A stretch of 5,346 bases of DNA from Planctomycetota bacterium (GTDB taxonomy: Bacteria; Planctomycetota; UBA11346). The stretch is taken from NCBI GenBank assembly GCA_947440715.1, contig CANETI010000200.1:1-5346 (forward strand), read 5' to 3'. A program made the translations under genes and the position numbers. Below, one piece after another: positions 1 to 5,346 of the stretch; the first letter of the stretch is position 1; every line of letters starts with the position of its first letter. The notes beneath the pieces are model-generated. The model ran no database searches. It had not been told where the DNA came from and saw nothing but the letters and a program-made list of their open reading frames with translations.

Positions 1-8
1 ATAACGGT

Positions 9-1958
9 ATGCTTGGGTCATCGTTACCGGGACGGCATCACGATATCATTTTAGTGACGGTGATTGCTTTGCGCACACTGATCTGGAGTGGTGACGCCAG
101 TGCGTGGGACAATATCGCTTGGTTATTATTCGTTGGCGTCGCTTTAATCGCGCTGCTGGTTGATGCGTGGCGTGGCCGCTTATTGGCCTGGCGATTCGGC
201 ATCGGTGGGATGATCGCTACGGCATTGCTGCTAATCTTATTACCCGCCGCATTAACCGCACCATTCCCCTCAACTGGTATGAGTTTATGGGGCATGGCAG
301 TGGTACATTTAGGTTTCGCCGCCTATGTCCTACAAATTCTTGCTGGCCGCGAACGCTTAGCGTTTGGTGCAGTGATGGGAGCATTAGTGGTGGAATGCAC
401 GATCGCACTGGGGCAATGGTGGTGGGTGCTCCCTGGGATGACCGCCGCATTAACCACTGGCGATGCCAATGTCATGGCTTTGGAAAATGCCCATGGCGAT
501 TTAGCCGAGCGTCTCGCTAACGGAGGAATTTTCGGCACCTTCACCTTGGCCAATACCTTAGCCGCTTTTTTATTATTAGTTGGTATCCCATTATTCGGTA
601 TCGTCTGGCACGCACGTCACCACACCCAATTAATTGCCGTCGCCATCCTTCTGCTGGTCATCGTTATTGCTGTTGGAACGGCGAGCAAAGGTGCCGCTGT
701 CGCGTTGATTATCGCAGCAGTTCTGGTGTGGACATTACGCATGACGGGACGTTGGCGATTGGTGCCACTCATTGGCTTAGTGCTATTCGGGATTATCTGT
801 GCCGCTGTTCCACAAATACGCCACCTTGGCGCGGCGAGTGCCCAGGTACGACTCGGTTATTGGCAAGGCGCGACGACCTTAATAGCAGAAGCGCCGCTGC
901 TCGGCCACGGCCTCCACAGTTTTGCCGCGCACAGTCCTCGTGCCATGCCGGTAGACGCAGAGCCAACTCAGCATGTCCATAATGATGTGTTGGAAACCAC
1001 GGTCGATGGCGGTTTATTCGCCGGTTTAGCTTTAGTCCTGCTGCTGCTGTGGACAGCCAGGACACGTCCACCATCGGTGTTAGCGACGACGAATATTCCT
1101 GATGTCACCACTGCTGAGCGCGATAAACGCTCGTTTCACGCCAGCTGGCCGCTATTGCTGGCATTTCCGTTCTTTTCCGCGCTCGGCATGCTTCATTCAA
1201 ATATTGGCTGGTGGCCTGGTGGCGGTGACGATACGTGGTGGTTATGGCCCATCATCCTCGCTGCAATTTTTATGGGTATCACTATTCTCTTTACGCGAAT
1301 CCCGTCGCCACCCCAGTGGACTTTCCACGTGGCACTTGCCGCATTCGCCTTACATAGTCTCGTCGATTTTAATCTGCAGAGCCCGCCGATTTGGGGAACG
1401 TTTATTATAATCGCACTGCTCGCTGGTGGACGTGTGTACGCAGTGGGTGTGTGTAACATCAGTCGCAGCGTGGTCACCGCGTTAGTGCTCGGATTAATCG
1501 TCAGTGTGGTCATCGGCATCAAATTAGACGCCGGGCGAGGCCCCCTCACCCAAACAACGTCGATCGCATCTACCGGGCATCAACTCTACCACATCGCCAA
1601 TCAATGGCCTGCTCGTCTTGATATGGCCATGGATGTGGTGAGCCATTTACCGCCCAGCGGTGAGCGCCTACGATTATCATCAGACTTACACCAACGTTAT
1701 CCCTGGAACGGTTCCGTGCTGGAATTCCTTGCCCAGGATACCGCCGCGACTGGTGATTATAACGAAGCCATGATTCACATGGAAAAAGCCGTTACTCTTG
1801 CACCAGCACATATTCCACGGCGTAAAAGATTTATAGACCTCATGACCATCGTGGCAGAGGTTCAACCCAGTCAGAAAAATAAATTGCAGCAACGGATCAT
1901 AGCTGAATCGAAACGGATTGAGGAATTAAAATTAATCGTTCATCCTAGGAATCAGTAG
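9..1958 (+). CDS. O-antigen ligase/polymerase-like (Wzy_C superfamily) membrane protein with TPR-like C-terminal tail
   Basis: This is a polytopic inner-membrane protein of about 649 residues. Hydrophobic segments lie near residues 12-26, 36-52, 66-84, 93-111, 118-138, 178-199, 207-223, 228-242, 250-266, 335-349, 378-394, 412-428, 438-452, 461-474 and 487-504. The family-like core contains GTFTLANTLAAF (176-187, where GTxxNPNxLA-type motifs usually sit), GTASKGA (223-229, like the usual T-x-SRGA), a loop RLGYWQGATTLIAEAPLLGHG (281-301), and HVHNDVLETTVDGG (322-335), which matches the conserved HN-x-x-L-x-x-x-x-x-GG motif. A second signature, LHSLVDFNLQSPP, is at 448-460. The C-terminal region (about 570-612) looks like a TPR: GDYNEAMIHMEKAVTLAP. 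Such proteins join or polymerise lipid-linked glycans at the periplasmic face; the actual substrate cannot be told. The frame is open to the left edge and no Shine-Dalgarno is visible in the eight bases before the first ATG, so the N-terminus may be incomplete. It converges on ruvX. Confidence 0.85.
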   Translation: MLGSSLPGRHHDIILVTVIALRTLIWSGDASAWDNIAWLLFVGVALIALLVDAWRGRLLAWRFGIGGMIATALLLILLPAALTAPFPSTGMSLWGMAVVHLGFAAYVLQILAGRERLAFGAVMGALVVECTIALGQWWWVLPGMTAALTTGDANVMALENAHGDLAERLANGGIFGTFTLANTLAAFLLLVGIPLFGIVWHARHHTQLIAVAILLLVIVIAVGTASKGAAVALIIAAVLVWTLRMTGRWRLVPLIGLVLFGIICAAVPQIRHLGAASAQVRLGYWQGATTLIAEAPLLGHGLHSFAAHSPRAMPVDAEPTQHVHNDVLETTVDGGLFAGLALVLLLLWTARTRPPSVLATTNIPDVTTAERDKRSFHASWPLLLAFPFFSALGMLHSNIGWWPGGGDDTWWLWPIILAAIFMGITILFTRIPSPPQWTFHVALAAFALHSLVDFNLQSPPIWGTFIIIALLAGGRVYAVGVCNISRSVVTALVLGLIVSVVIGIKLDAGRGPLTQTTSIASTGHQLYHIANQWPARLDMAMDVVSHLPPSGERLRLSSDLHQRYPWNGSVLEFLAQDTAATGDYNEAMIHMEKAVTLAPAHIPRRKRFIDLMTIVAEVQPSQKNKLQQRIIAESKRIEELKLIVHPRNQ

Positions 1959-1960
1959 GT

Positions 1961-2018
1961 GTTAGAGAGTCCGGCCTGAGAGTCCGGAAGTCCGGACTTC
2001 CGGACCGAACTCTCTGAC
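1961..2018. repeat. Nested palindrome / large hairpin between convergent genes
   Basis: This structure fills most of the 68-bp gap between the membrane protein and ruvX. At its centre, 1982-2005 is a perfect 24-bp palindrome built from GTCCGG/CCGGAC units with AAGT and ACTT between them. Outer arms 1961-1970 (GTTAGAGAGT) and 2009-2018 (ACTCTCTGAC) can pair over 10 positions with one G-U. A 10-bp direct repeat, GAGAGTCCGG, occurs at 1965-1974 and 1978-1987. GTCCGG begins at 1969, 1982 and 1990, and CCGGAC at 1992, 2000 and 2018. The position suits a bidirectional transcription end, but neither side carries a U-tract, so it is not a canonical intrinsic terminator. A dispersed palindromic repeat is the main alternative. 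Confidence 0.8.
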
Positions 2019-2026
2019 CGGACGCG

Positions 2027-2449
2027 TCAAGTTTCCCCATCCAACCACCGCCGCAACAAGATCGCTGCGGACTTAGCATCCACCTGTCCCTTAGTGGCTG
2101 GCCATTTACCTTCTTCTTTTAATAATTCTTCCGCTTCACTGGACGAGTAGCGCTCATCTACTTGATGCACCGTGAGCGAACACACTTTCGCTAATTCTTT
2201 CACAAAATCTTTTACCCAACGCACGTTGCCACCGGCATCACCATTGGCATGCAGTGGTAGACCGATGACCAATGCTTCCACTCGTTCACGCAGAGCTAAC
2301 TGCGCCACGATAGCAGCCGCTTTGGCATCGGTTTCACGCGGAATAAAGCCAAGTGGCCGCGTGCTAATACCGAGTTCGTCGCACGTCGCAATACCAATGC
2401 GCACCCGACCGTAATCAATTCCCATGAGTCGTTGCGGTGCGCGTGCCAT
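2027..2449 (-). CDS. ruvX: RuvX/YqgF family Holliday junction resolvase-like nuclease (pre-16S rRNA processing)
   Basis: The 140-residue product has the usual length for the YqgF/RuvX family, an RNase H-like fold implicated in maturation of the 16S rRNA 5' end and in Holliday-junction resolution. Motifs run in the expected order: MGIDYGRVRIGIA (9-21) with catalytic Asp12; ALVIGLPLHANGDAG (59-73); VDERYSSSEAE (97-107) with Glu99; and VDAKSAAILLRRWL (123-136) with Asp124. All three putative catalytic acids are present. The ATG at 2449 is chosen because the frame upstream runs back about 25 codons to a TAG with no other ATG or GTG. Met9 is a possible alternative start. No clear Shine-Dalgarno precedes either. 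It lies 139 bp downstream of the sulfatase on the same strand and converges with the membrane-protein gene. This is a cytoplasmic housekeeping gene, probably unrelated in role to its neighbours. Confidence 0.93.
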   Translation of the reverse strand: MARAPQRLMGIDYGRVRIGIATCDELGISTRPLGFIPRETDAKAAAIVAQLALRERVEALVIGLPLHANGDAGGNVRWVKDFVKELAKVCSLTVHQVDERYSSSEAEELLKEEGKWPATKGQVDAKSAAILLRRWLDGET

Positions 2450-2464
2450 GCTTGGTTTATCGCA

Positions 2465-2508
2465 GGTCGCCGCACAGTTCCAAGTGCTGTATTCAGACAG
2501 CGGCGGCC
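2465..2508. other. Imperfect inverted repeat upstream of ruvX
   Basis: GGTCGCCGC (2465-2473) and GCGGCGGCC (2500-2508) can pair over nine positions with one non-Watson-Crick pair (G-U on the plus strand, C-A on the minus strand), enclosing a 26-nt loop. On the minus strand this lies 15 nt before the ruvX start. No U-tract follows on either strand. It could be a leader structure of ruvX, part of the sulfatase 3' end, or chance in a GC-rich patch. Otherwise the 139-bp gap 2450-2588 shows no gene and no recognisable promoter. Confidence 0.3.
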
Positions 2509-2588
2509 AAATTCTTGAATAACGCTATGACGGCTTCATTCCCTTACCTCATTTCCGCAATTCTACTGCTTATTTAGGCGGATATTTG

Positions 2589-4259
2589 TTATTCTTTACC
2601 ACCTTTGGTTTTGGTCTCTTTGGCATTAAACACACCTTCTTTCCCCCCATTCAAATGGGCTGGCACGATAATGGTTTTGCCTTTAATCTCGAGTTGTTTA
2701 ACGACTGCTACTTGAGCATCAATTTGCCCACCAGGTACCGCATTCCCGCCTTCAATAAATTCACCAAAGGGTCGATCCTGTTTTTCAAGATATTCTTTAA
2801 GTTTAGATTTCATGGTTTTAAGCTGAGCAGAAAATTCGGGACTTGCTGCAAGATTCTTCATTTCATCGGGATCCTGACGTAGATCATAAAGCTGATCTTC
2901 ATCAAAGAATCCAGGGTGAGTCGCGCCGCGCAGCATATACGGGCTCATCAGTTTAGGTAATTCCTGCGGTTTCGCTTGGTGAATCATTTCAAGCCTGTCT
3001 TTGGTATAACGGGTAGCGATGTACCTCCAGTCCTTAGTCATTACTGCGCGTAGGTTGTCGATCTCAAAATATAATGAGTCGCGCCACTGATCAGTCGTTC
3101 CGGTCTTAAACAGCGGCGTCAGGTCACGCCCATCCAGGTGGTACCCCTCAGGCACCTTAGCCTTGGCCAGCTCAAACCACGTCGGTGCCAGATCGATACT
3201 TTGTACCAATTCAGCGCACGTCGATCCGGCAGCAATTCCAGCAGGCCAGCGCATGAGCATCGGTATCTGACAGGAGTCACGTGCATATAATGACGACTTT
3301 AAAGTACTGCCGTGATCAGGAGCAAAAACGATCAGGGTATTTTGTGTCAGTCCTAAAGCATCAAGTTGGTCAAGTAACACCCCTAAATTCGAGTCAATCC
3401 AAGCGATGCCAACTTGGTGATCATCAGTCATACCCAGAGCCTTAGTTTTTTCTAACACGTCCTGACGCCGCTTAAGCCAAACCGGATCAGGCTTTACCTG
3501 TCCCGCTCCGGTAATGTCCGGATGATCCATGTCCTTTCTCCATGAGTTATCTGGTCCGTGCAGCAACGTTGGACAATAATGTAAATAGAACGGCTTGGCT
3601 TTATTTTGCGCGATAAATTTCAGCGCCGCTTCTGCCATCCAATCGGGATTATGTACAGCATACGGATCATTCAGATTAGCATGCATGACATGGTCAGCCC
3701 AGGTGAAGCCTCGTTGCTGAATTAATTGACTAAGAATCAACTCATACTTCTGAAAAATTGCATCCGCTTCTGGACCAGACTTGAGATTCATGCGCTTGAG
3801 TTTTGTGTTCAATTCGGTGGCAAACGGCTGTTGATCAAGATCAGGCCCAACGTGAAATTTTCCCACAAACCCAGTGACATAACCGGCATCGCTCAAGACG
3901 CGACCGACATTCATGTTATCAGTTTCGAGACACATGTTGAAATCGATAAAACCCTGCTGACCCGTGGGCGCGGCAGCGAGATATTCCTTACTGTACGAAT
4001 TCCCAGCGTAACGCCCGGTCAGGAAAGCGTAACGCGACGGCGTGCACACCGTGTGCGGCACATAAGCTTGGGTAAATTTCATGCCTTCTTTTGCCAAGCG
4101 GTCGAAATTGGGCGTGTATAAAGTCCCAGGCTTGGCGAAGGGCCCGCACTCAGCCAGATCCTGATCGTCAATTAAAAAAACAATGATGTTAGGCCGTTCG
4201 GCGGCAAACATAAAATTACTGATAAATGCCATGATCACAGCGAAGCGGAGTAAAATCAT
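2589..4259 (-). CDS. Secreted type I (formylglycine-dependent) sulfatase
   Basis: The 556-residue product is an arylsulfatase-superfamily enzyme that would hydrolyse sulfate esters, probably on a glycan. An N-terminal hydrophobic segment (1-19, ending FMFAA before ERPN) looks like a Sec signal peptide, so the enzyme is likely periplasmic or exported. The catalytic core begins RPNIIVFLIDDQD (22-34) with metal-ligand Asp31 and Asp32. CTPSR at 72-76 is the C-x-P-x-R sulfatase signature, with Cys72 the residue matured to formylglycine. GKFHVG (133-138) supplies the Lys134 and His136 pair, with Phe where Trp is usual. His234 (LLHGP), PDHG (314-317; Asp315 and His316) and Lys321 before SSLY complete the site. 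LYDLRQDPDEMKNLA (457-471) is the typical C-terminal sulfatase element. A lysine- and glycine-rich tail follows (about 500-556). The ATG at 4259 has a good AGAAGGA ribosome binding site. Substrate is not predictable from sequence alone. Confidence 0.95.
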   Translation of the reverse strand: MILLRFAVIMAFISNFMFAAERPNIIVFLIDDQDLAECGPFAKPGTLYTPNFDRLAKEGMKFTQAYVPHTVCTPSRYAFLTGRYAGNSYSKEYLAAAPTGQQGFIDFNMCLETDNMNVGRVLSDAGYVTGFVGKFHVGPDLDQQPFATELNTKLKRMNLKSGPEADAIFQKYELILSQLIQQRGFTWADHVMHANLNDPYAVHNPDWMAEAALKFIAQNKAKPFYLHYCPTLLHGPDNSWRKDMDHPDITGAGQVKPDPVWLKRRQDVLEKTKALGMTDDHQVGIAWIDSNLGVLLDQLDALGLTQNTLIVFAPDHGSTLKSSLYARDSCQIPMLMRWPAGIAAGSTCAELVQSIDLAPTWFELAKAKVPEGYHLDGRDLTPLFKTGTTDQWRDSLYFEIDNLRAVMTKDWRYIATRYTKDRLEMIHQAKPQELPKLMSPYMLRGATHPGFFDEDQLYDLRQDPDEMKNLAASPEFSAQLKTMKSKLKEYLEKQDRPFGEFIEGGNAVPGGQIDAQVAVVKQLEIKGKTIIVPAHLNGGKEGVFNAKETKTKGGKE

Positions 4260-4263
4260 ATTA

Positions 4264-4270
4264 TCCTTCT
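4264..4270 (-). promoter_or_regulatory. Ribosome binding site of the sulfatase gene
   Basis: On the minus strand AGAAGGA lies four bases before the ATG at 4259-4257. This is a strong Shine-Dalgarno and supports that start over the internal Met10. It sits only eight bases downstream of the perfect hairpin at 4279-4313. Confidence 0.75.
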
Positions 4271-4278
4271 ATTTTGGA

Positions 4279-4313
4279 CTCAATACCTCGATGAGCATCA
4301 TCGAGGTATTGAG
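4279..4313. promoter_or_regulatory. Perfect 16-bp stem hairpin in the sulfatase leader
   Basis: CTCAATACCTCGATGA (4279-4294) is exactly complementary to TCATCGAGGTATTGAG (4298-4313), with a three-base GCA spacer. In a minus-strand transcript this hairpin would end eight bases before the sulfatase Shine-Dalgarno. The bases after it (TCCAAAATAG on the minus strand) contain no U-run, and none follows on the plus strand, so it is not a classical intrinsic terminator. It could be an operator for a dimeric regulator, an mRNA-stabilising or processing hairpin between the DUF1080 and sulfatase coding regions, or a copy of a dispersed repeat. The sequence does not distinguish these. Confidence 0.7.
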
Positions 4314-4463
4314 ACTCAGTGAGTGTGCCGTCCAGAGGCGACTGCTCTTATTGGGGATATAACACGAAACTAAGATTCGTTATGGAATGAAAGGGAATTC
4401 GTATGAGATACTTCAGATAAGAGTGAAACATTTTATTCGTAATATTTCATTGGTTAATCGTAA
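4314..4463 (-). other. Rest of the intergenic leader upstream of the sulfatase gene
   Basis: These 150 bases are AT-rich near the DUF1080 end. On the minus strand ACGAAT occurs three times (starting at 4440, 4402 and 4380). No convincing -35/-10 pair was found; TATATC on the minus strand near 4354-4359 is a possible -10 but lacks a recognisable -35. The longest ATG-initiated frame seen here is about 27 codons with no family resemblance, and it is not called. A 10-bp palindrome CGTAATTACG (4459-4468) overlaps the DUF1080 stop codon. Confidence 0.3.
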
Positions 4464-5156
4464 TTACGGTTTGCTTGGCGCTTTGTCGCTGATGACCCGA
4501 ATTTGAATATTGCGAAAGCGCACCTGATGTGGTCCTAATCCTTGCTTTGGTTTGACTCCGTGCACTTGCAGTCCAATGCGTCCGCTACCATACGCTGCTT
4601 GTTGTTCTGCGTTCAGGATTAAATCAGCAACCGGTTTGTCGCGTATCCAGGTTTGAATATGAGGACCCACTGCCAAAGCGCGAAACGATGTCCATTCGCC
4701 TATGACCAAGGGAGCAACGGGAGGATTGGTGCCTGATTTGGGGTCTTGCATCCATCCTTTAAGTCCTTGGCCGAAAATAAAACCCGTGGCTCCACCATCG
4801 GCAATTTCTATTTGAGGCCCGGTCAAGCTACCGCCAAGCTTGTCACCAGCCAGAACGGAACGTATTTGTACGCCGGTATTCAATTCAGCATTATCAAGTC
4901 TCACTTCAAAGGTCAGCTCAAAATCGGTGAAGGTTTCATCGGGACATAAAAAAGTCGTCGTGCTATTATTAGCATACGTTCCAATAATTGCACCATCTTC
5001 GACACGGTAAGTTGCATTGCCACTTTTTACACTCCAACCTGTGAGAGTAGTGCCATCAAATAATGACCGCCAGGGATTGGGCTCGACGGAAGCAGCAGAG
5101 TCAGCGGCATGACTGAATAGGGTCGCGGCAAGAATCACAAACAGGATACGCAGCAT
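4464..5156 (-). CDS. Secreted DUF1080 / 3-keto-disaccharide hydrolase-like protein
   Basis: The 230-residue product consists of a signal peptide (about 1-18, MLRILFVILAATLFSHA followed by AD) and one DUF1080 domain (about 29-222), a concanavalin-like jelly-roll fold. Family marks are SLFDGTTLTGW (31-41), VEDGAIIGT (52-60), FTDFELTFEVRL (76-87), NTGVQIRS (93-100), GPQIEI (113-118), GRIGLQVHG (192-200) and VRFRNIQIR (212-220). The family (Pfam 3-keto-disaccharide hydrolase domain) is abundant in PVC bacteria and Bacteroidota, and some members act on 3-keto-glycosides; activity of this copy is inferred. The start was placed at ATG 5156 because GAGG lies six bases upstream and a signal peptide begins there. 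A longer frame from TTG at 5222 would add 22 residues before the signal peptide and overlap the upstream gene's stop, so it is unlikely. It is 62 bp downstream of the heme-domain-like gene, probably cotranscribed with it, and 204 bp upstream of the sulfatase. Confidence 0.92.
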   Translation of the reverse strand: MLRILFVILAATLFSHAADSAASVEPNPWRSLFDGTTLTGWSVKSGNATYRVEDGAIIGTYANNSTTTFLCPDETFTDFELTFEVRLDNAELNTGVQIRSVLAGDKLGGSLTGPQIEIADGGATGFIFGQGLKGWMQDPKSGTNPPVAPLVIGEWTSFRALAVGPHIQTWIRDKPVADLILNAEQQAAYGSGRIGLQVHGVKPKQGLGPHQVRFRNIQIRVISDKAPSKP

Positions 5157-5162
5157 GGTTAA

Positions 5163-5166
5163 CCTC
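5163..5166 (-). promoter_or_regulatory. Ribosome binding site that decides the DUF1080 start
   Basis: On the minus strand GAGG is followed by TTAACC and then ATG at 5156-5154, giving a six-base spacer. This fixes the signal-peptide-bearing start and argues against the upstream in-frame TTG at 5222. Confidence 0.65.
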
Positions 5167-5218
5167 AGCAGATGAGACGATGATATAAAATTGTTGGCCT
5201 GATTATTAATCCCCGGCC

Positions 5219-5346
5219 TCAATGCAGCGTTTGTAAATAATCAACCAACGAGGCAAATTCGCGTAACGTCAGCGCATTCACCAATCCTTCCGGCATCATT
5301 GATCGTGGCCGTAGTCCTTCTTTGACCACCTCACTGGTCGCGACGG
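5219..5346 (-). CDS. C-terminal fragment of a putative PVC heme-binding-domain (cytochrome c-like) protein
   Basis: Only the last 41 residues lie in the window; the gene continues beyond the right edge, and its TGA stop is at 5221-5219. The frame reads RPRSMMPEGLVNALTLREF (residues 12-30 of the fragment) and then ASLVDYLQTLH to the stop. The pattern S-x-MPEGL-x-x-x-LT-x-x-E-x-x-x-L-x-x-YL is characteristic of the end of the 'putative heme-binding domain' found in large planctomycete and verrucomicrobial secreted proteins, in which Met is a plausible axial haem ligand as in class I cytochrome c. The CxxCH haem-attachment motif would be upstream, outside the window, so haem binding is not shown here. 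It ends 62 bp before the DUF1080 start on the same strand, consistent with an operon. A cytochrome c domain of another family is the main alternative. Confidence 0.7.
   Translation of the reverse strand, partial: VATSEVVKEGLRPRSMMPEGLVNALTLREFASLVDYLQTLH

Noticed and set aside
1193..1549. Minus-strand open frame of about 118 codons inside the membrane-protein gene
   Set aside because: The plus-strand frame carries recognisable transmembrane segments and family motifs, whereas this frame shows none.
2524..2588. Possible terminator after the sulfatase stop (TCCGC/GCGGA pairing)
   Set aside because: The stem is only 5 bp with a loop of about 19 nt and no U-tract, too weak to call.
2586..2882. 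Plus-strand open frame of about 98 codons opposite the sulfatase end
   Set aside because: It is the antisense of a well-supported sulfatase coding region, with no family resemblance or ribosome binding site.
3995..4004. ACGAATTCCC on the plus strand matches the minus-strand copy at 4393-4402
   Set aside because: It is a single 10-base match centred on a GAATTC palindrome, one copy within coding sequence, and is most likely coincidence.
3726..4121. Plus-strand open frame of about 131 codons opposite the sulfatase
   Set aside because: It is antisense to the catalytic domain including the CTPSR motif; the composition is that of a shadow frame.
4357..4437. Possible 27-codon ORF on the minus strand between the DUF1080 and sulfatase genes
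   Set aside because: There is no Shine-Dalgarno, no recognisable product, and the length is expected by chance in AT-rich DNA.
5157..5222. Longer DUF1080 protein starting at TTG 5222 (22 extra residues)
   Set aside because: It would place a polar stretch before a clear signal peptide, use a rare TTG start overlapping the upstream stop, and ignore the well-spaced GAGG before ATG 5156.

Overview
The window looks like a piece of chromosome from a PVC-superphylum bacterium (Verrucomicrobiota, Lentisphaerota or Planctomycetota). The placement rests on gene content: a type I sulfatase, a DUF1080 (3-keto-disaccharide hydrolase-like) secreted protein, and the C-terminal end of what reads as a PVC-type 'putative heme-binding domain' protein lie together on one strand. 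No rRNA or other phylogenetic marker is present, so this is an inference.

Layout. Bases 9-1958 (+) encode a polytopic membrane protein of the O-antigen ligase/polymerase (Wzy_C) superfamily with a short TPR-like C-terminal tail; its true start may lie left of the window. It converges on ruvX/yqgF (2027-2449, -). The 68-bp gap between them is almost filled by a nested GTCCGG-rich palindrome. To the right of ruvX everything is on the minus strand. In transcription order these are the tail of a heme-binding-domain-like protein (5219-5346, partial), a DUF1080 secreted protein (4464-5156), a secreted FGly sulfatase (2589-4259), and then ruvX. The leader between the DUF1080 gene and the sulfatase gene is 204 bp and holds a perfect 16-bp stem hairpin just upstream of the sulfatase ribosome binding site.

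How they may work together. The three right-hand genes fit an exported carbohydrate-processing set. The sulfatase would remove sulfate esters from a glycan, the DUF1080 protein would act on (3-keto-)glycosides, and the heme-domain protein could supply redox or electron-transfer function. The Wzy-like protein belongs to surface polysaccharide or glycan assembly, and ruvX is a housekeeping gene with no evident functional link to its neighbours.

I found no CRISPR, tRNA, rRNA, insertion sequence or phage gene. Nothing here amounts to a clearly undescribed system. The least explained structures are the two intergenic palindromes.
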